Part shown: in pieces, positions 60,347 through 64,000 of the stretch
How the letters are laid out: each line of letters opens with the position of its first letter
How positions within the stretch are numbered: the stretch's first letter is position 1
Assembly: GCA_003415625.1 (NCBI GenBank)
Contig: PYIU01000002.1
Location: 3,720,001-3,784,000, forward strand
From: Aquanectria penicillioides
Lineage: Eukaryota > Ascomycota > Sordariomycetes > Hypocreales > Nectriaceae
Reading direction: 5' to 3'
Length of the DNA stretch: 64,000 nt
Made by a program: the position numbers and the translations under genes
Notes under the pieces: model-generated
What the model was told of the DNA's origin: nothing
What the model saw: the letters and a program-made list of their open reading frames with translations, nothing else
Database searches by the model: none

Positions 60347-60877
60347 ATGGACTCACCACCGTCGCTGACAACGCACCTCCTCTCGGCCTTTCTCCCACCC
60401 GACCTCGTCGACTCCATCCACACCCACGTCCTCCATCCGCACGCGCCCCTTCAGGTCCTCAAGCGCAACATGTTTACCCAGGGCCAGCGCATTCTCAACG
60501 CTGCGTACCCGGTCATGCAGCCGCTGTTCGAACGCCTTCTCGACGCCATGGCCGAGAACCAGGGCCTCGTCGGCGTCATCGCCTCGCTGCTCGTGCTCGC
60601 TACTATCCTCATCGTCCTGAACTGGATCCGCCGTCTCCTACTCTGGTGGACTCGCCTCGCCCTGCGCATCGCTTCCTGGGCTGCCTTTATCGCACTCGCC
60701 GCCTGGGTGTGGGATCGCGGCGTGTTTGTGAGCGCGCGCGACGTCGCTGTCATCGGCGGCAGGATTGTGGGATATCTCGCGGTGCTCAAGGACGTATGGG
60801 TAGACGAGTACAACCGATACGAGGCGCAACAAGGCATGGCTAGTGCTGGCGCTCGAGGTCGGAGCTCGGGACGGTGA
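60347..60877 (+). CDS. apq12: Apq12-like nuclear envelope / nuclear pore biogenesis protein
   Basis: A single-exon gene of 176 aa starts at ATG 60347 (CCATCATGG context) and stops at TGA 60875-60877. A soluble N-terminus of about 70 residues is followed by two hydrophobic helices at about 73-92 (LVGVIASLLVLATILIVLNW) and 104-122 (LALRIASWAAFIALAAWVW), joined by a short basic Arg/Trp loop (IRRLLLWWTR). The C-terminal tail is Ala/Gly/Arg-rich. This two-helix layout and length fit the Apq12 family of ER/nuclear-envelope proteins needed for nuclear pore assembly, membrane fluidity and mRNA export in yeast. Assignment rests on architecture, so another small two-helix ER protein is possible. It converges on gpn3, 520 bp away. 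Confidence 0.75.
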   Translation: MDSPPSLTTHLLSAFLPPDLVDSIHTHVLHPHAPLQVLKRNMFTQGQRILNAAYPVMQPLFERLLDAMAENQGLVGVIASLLVLATILIVLNWIRRLLLWWTRLALRIASWAAFIALAAWVWDRGVFVSARDVAVIGGRIVGYLAVLKDVWVDEYNRYEAQQGMASAGARGRSSGR

Positions 60878-61397
60878 AAGTGGAAGCGAACGCGGTTTTG
60901 GCTGAACGAGACGGCCGGGAGAGATATCAATATCACGACAATCTTCTTATGACATTTGCGAATGACATCTGGCCCAAGAGGAGGAAACCACGCAACACCT
61001 GAACGCCGACAGATCAGAGGCGATGACATGCACAAAACGGTTCTAGCCAGAGATGGAATGGAATACACAACCACCACAACCCCACTACCCATTACGGTGT
61101 TATATCGCAGGACATGTCCTACGTGGCATAGCAACGTCACGGTCCTTGAAAGAGGTGGATAACAGGAAGGAGCACGGCGAGTGATGCACGGAGGAGGACG
61201 GGCGAGCGTTTCTGCTCGATCATATTACGTCTTTAGATCCGGAGACGTGGATATCAACGCCGGCGCTATGCAATACCATACCATAAAAGACCCCAACCAA
61301 ATGAACCCCAGATACCCCAATACCATAATTCCCTTGAATCTTTTTTTTATTTTATATTAGCAGCACAGTTCAAGATCAGATGCATATAGCATCATCA
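60878..61397. other. Convergent 3' spacer between apq12 and gpn3
   Basis: No gene recognised. T-rich sequence near 61340-61360 may hold polyadenylation signals of either gene. Confidence 0.5.
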
Positions 61398-62420
61398 TTA
61401 ATCCTGTTCCTCGTACTCCTCTTCATCGTTTGGCTCTTTGGGATCCTGAGCTTCGTGGAACTGAATGCAGTCGTCAATGTAGCTCAAGATGGCTGCCACA
61501 CTGTCCTCGTTGGTCACGTCGAGCTTCAGGTAGTTGATCATGCTGAAACTCTCAATCAGACCAGCGACAGCACGGTTGAGTCGCCGAAAGCTAGCCCCCT
61601 TCATCACCTGTTCCTTCTCGTCCGGCGGCCTAGACTCGTCGTCCTCTCCTTCGGGTCCCTCTGCTATGCGCCTCGAGCGCTCGATTGGGTCGTCATCAAG
61701 GAGTCCTACGTCGGGGTAAGGAATCGCTTGAGGTCCTTTTTCTTGACCTGATCCTTGACAAGATCCATCTTGGAGAGGACATTGATGTGAGGAACCTCGA
61801 GCATGAGCATGGCGCTCATGGCGCTGAGGGTGCCAGAGAAGAATTTGGCACGGTCCACCACAAAGGTGGCTTCGAGAAGGTACACGGCAGCCATGCGGAT
61901 ATCCAGGGCACCAGGCTGAGAGAGGTACTTGACAAGTGCAGGTAGGATGGGGACATGGGTGTATAGCTCAATCTGGCCCGGCATATCGAAGATGATGAGG
62001 TACTCTTCAGTCAAGGAATCGAGCGACTCGGTCAGCCAGTCAAGGTTCTCCATGAGGAACTCGAAGCAGTAAATGAGGCCGCCGTTTGGCCCAAGGCCAA
62101 CCTCCTCCATGGCATCTTTGAGAGAGATGAGCTCCTTGATGTCGAGGTCGGGCTGGTGCTCGAACGACTCGGCGGCGGGGTCGAGGTTGACATAGAAGGC
62201 GGAGCGGCGGTTAAGCTGCAGGTGGGTGATGAGGGCGGCGCAAAAGGTAGACTACGGGAGAGAGTGGCAAGGGCACCAGGTTAGCAGACTAGCACGCAAT
62301 CGAGAAGGGATATCATGAATGGAGATTGCGAGGGGATGACGACATGTGAATGCGTGATTGGGATATACATACTTTGCCGGCACCCGCAGGGCCCATGACC
62401 ATGGCACCAAACTTGCTCAT
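61398..62420 (-). CDS. gpn3: GPN-loop GTPase 3, with an apparent 1-nt frameshift
   Basis: This essential cytoplasmic GTPase takes part in assembly and nuclear import of RNA polymerases. Exon 1 is 62373-62420 (16 codons), the intron 62252-62372 (121 nt, donor GTATGT, branch GCTAAC, acceptor CGTAG), and exon 2 61398-62251. Corrected length is 300 aa, usual for the family. Motifs: P-loop GPAGAGKST at 10-18, VNLDPAAE, the diagnostic GPN at 70-72 ([14 protein letters not shown]), switch DMPGQIELY from 105, SKMD at about 176-179, then [20 protein letters not shown] and [15 protein letters not shown]. The last two stretches are typical of Gpn3 rather than Gpn1/2. The frame breaks at 61713-61716. On the coding strand CCCC needs a fifth C to read [12 protein letters not shown] instead of LTPT-stop. 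The tail after the break matches the family, so a sequence error is most likely. Confidence 0.93.
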
Positions 62421-64000
62421 GCTGACGGCACCGTAGCGGATGTGTGCGAAGGTTTATGGTTTTTGGGAGAAGAAGAAAAAAAGTGGTTGGTGGTGGTGGG
62501 GGGTTTGAATGCCGAGCGAAACGGATCGCTAAGCAAAGGTCTGTGAGGGAAGAAAAAAAAAAGTGGTGACCGGGGAAAGCGGGCAAGGTGAGAGCTCGGT
62601 GAGCGGGGAGGCCTGTTCCACTTGGTGCGCAAGGCAGCTCAAGCTCAAGTGGGCTGGGAGCCTGGGACAGGCACAAGTGCAGGCACGGACCGGGCAAGGA
62701 CAGGAACAGACAGGAACGGGTAGAAGGCGGTAGAATGTGGCAGACGGACCCTGGAATGGGCGTCAAGGTAAGATAGGCCGGAGGCCGGAGGTGCGACAGG
62801 ACGCGGGTGACGAGGCACGAGGGAGGATGAGGAAGAGGTGACGCGAGAGAGCGCTCGAAAGCGTGACCCGAGGAACGGAGCTCGGAGGCGGGGTAGCAAA
62901 GGCTGGCGAGAGCTTCTGGTCCAGCGAGTTGGTTGTCAACACGGCAAAGCCTACGGGCTACTGGGCTAGTGGCACATGGGCTCTTGGGTTGGCAGAGCAG
63001 ATATCTCCCGAAGCTTCGTGCCCCGCCATGAGGCATCATGACGGCCCACGGTTCCATTGCCCCCGTGCCCGCCGTGGCTATCATTCTGTCCGCTACTAGG
63101 TAGGTACACTGGCAGCTAGTCCAGACAGAGAACACAATGCCGATTGCGCTCATGATGAGGGACTAAGAGATAGCAGATGCCACAGCTCCAAAAACAACAG
63201 ACGGCACACGCACGTGTATGGAAGGCGGTCAAGGCACTGGCTGACTCGGGGCCGTGAGAGCCTCGAAACCTCAAGCCTCGAGGCCTACTGGTCCGGCAAG
63301 TCTCCCGCCAACCAGGTGGCCCTTGCCCCCCCCTTCACGCTCGCAGAGAAATCTCTTCGAGTCTCCGTCGAGTTCTCCGGTTTTTTTTTTCTCTCTTGTA
63401 CTTGCTCCTCTTCGGCCTGGGGTTCGGACTGTAAGAAAGCCATATTCAAACTGTATCGACACATGGCTGAGGTGTCTGACGGGGGAAACATGTCTGCAAG
63501 GGTGCAGCTATGGAGAAGTCTGACCCGCAATCCTATGCCTTCCGGGAGACAATGCCTCCCTTCCGTACCTACCTACAGAAGTACGTACGTACGTACCTGG
63601 GTAAAGGGTACATTCTGGCTGTATTATCCCATTCTCCTTCTCCCATTGCTCATGGCCGTCGGACCCTTTTTTCTCAGCGTACCACTGCACATATCTACCT
63701 ACGTACTACCAAATAGTATTTTATGGTACCTACCTTGCTAGCGCTACAAGGAGGGGCAATCCATGAGCAACCGTGACACGACGGGCAACATTGTTGGGCT
63801 GGGTGGGCAGGCTAAGGCTGGCTGGTCTTGCAAGGTACATACCACTCTGCAAGACCTTGCTGGGGCAAAAAAAAAAAAAAAACGTCGATGGCGCAATTCG
63901 GTTGCAAATTTCGGCGTCCGAAAATCTTTTACCCCTCCCCCTCCATCGAACACCGGGAGGCCGAGAGGCAAAGCGTTTGCCGCCCGGCGATGGTGGAGTA
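62421..64000. other. Upstream region of gpn3 and window end
   Basis: No gene recognised. The long minus frame 62281-63153 overlaps the gpn3 intron and leader and is low complexity. GTAC/CTAC short repeats occur at about 63560-63600 and 63690-63715, and an A-run near 63868-63882. Confidence 0.5.

Noticed and set aside
60451..61140. 229-codon minus frame opposite apq12
   Set aside because: It is a shadow of the GC-rich apq12 coding sequence.
62281..63153. 290-codon minus frame upstream of gpn3
   Set aside because: It overlaps the gpn3 first exon and intron in another frame, is low complexity and shows no family motif.

Overview
The window reads as chromosomal DNA of a filamentous ascomycete, most likely a Sordariomycete and probably Hypocreales. 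The signs are short spliceosomal introns (50-121 nt, GT...AG, often with a CTAAC-type branch site), long gene-free spacers, pyrimidine-rich leaders and the protein families present: a fungal Ssk2-type MAPKKK, an NrtA/CrnA nitrate transporter, a Kre9/Knh1-like GPI wall protein and Apq12. No tRNA, rRNA, CRISPR array or intact autonomous transposon was recognised. The genus cannot be fixed by eye.

Layout. 0-9.7 kb is nearly gene-free apart from a 54-residue Cys-rich peptide gene at 1933-2097 (-). 9.8-13.9 kb holds the HOG-pathway MAPKKK ssk2 (+). 15.0-15.7 kb holds cytidine deaminase (+). 16.5-29.4 kb is a gene graveyard: a broken multi-zinc-finger gene, duplicated and diverged coding scraps, GC-rich islands and AT-rich spacer. 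29.4-32.9 kb has a Ser/Pro-rich conserved-type protein and a broken secreted protein with a 15-Tyr tract. 35.0-36.3 kb is a Swd3/WDR5-type WD40 gene (-). 42.3-43.1 kb is a Kre9-like GPI protein (+). 44.9-46.5 kb is the nitrate transporter (-), with a long upstream region rich in AreA-type GATA sites and two NirA-type sites. 49.3-50.5 kb is NAD-dependent methylenetetrahydrofolate dehydrogenase (+). 51.3-51.7 kb is a putative 374-bp MITE. 54.6-57.4 kb is a large acidic/coiled-coil protein (+). 57.8-59.3 kb is a decayed HNH-nuclease-like gene (-). 60.3-62.4 kb is the convergent pair apq12 (+) and gpn3 (-).

The intact genes are mostly unrelated housekeeping functions (osmostress signalling, pyrimidine salvage, H3K4 methylation, wall, nitrate uptake, one-carbon metabolism, nuclear envelope, RNA polymerase assembly); no biosynthetic cluster is evident.

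Two patterns cut across the window. First, otherwise intact and probably essential genes (ssk2, gpn3, the 54.6-kb gene twice) are each broken by an apparent one-base shortfall in a short C or G run, most simply explained as homopolymer errors in the sequence. Second, several accessory genes carry in-frame TAA/TAG where CAA/CAG fits the protein, i.e. CpA to TpA changes as expected from RIP. That looks like genuine decay.
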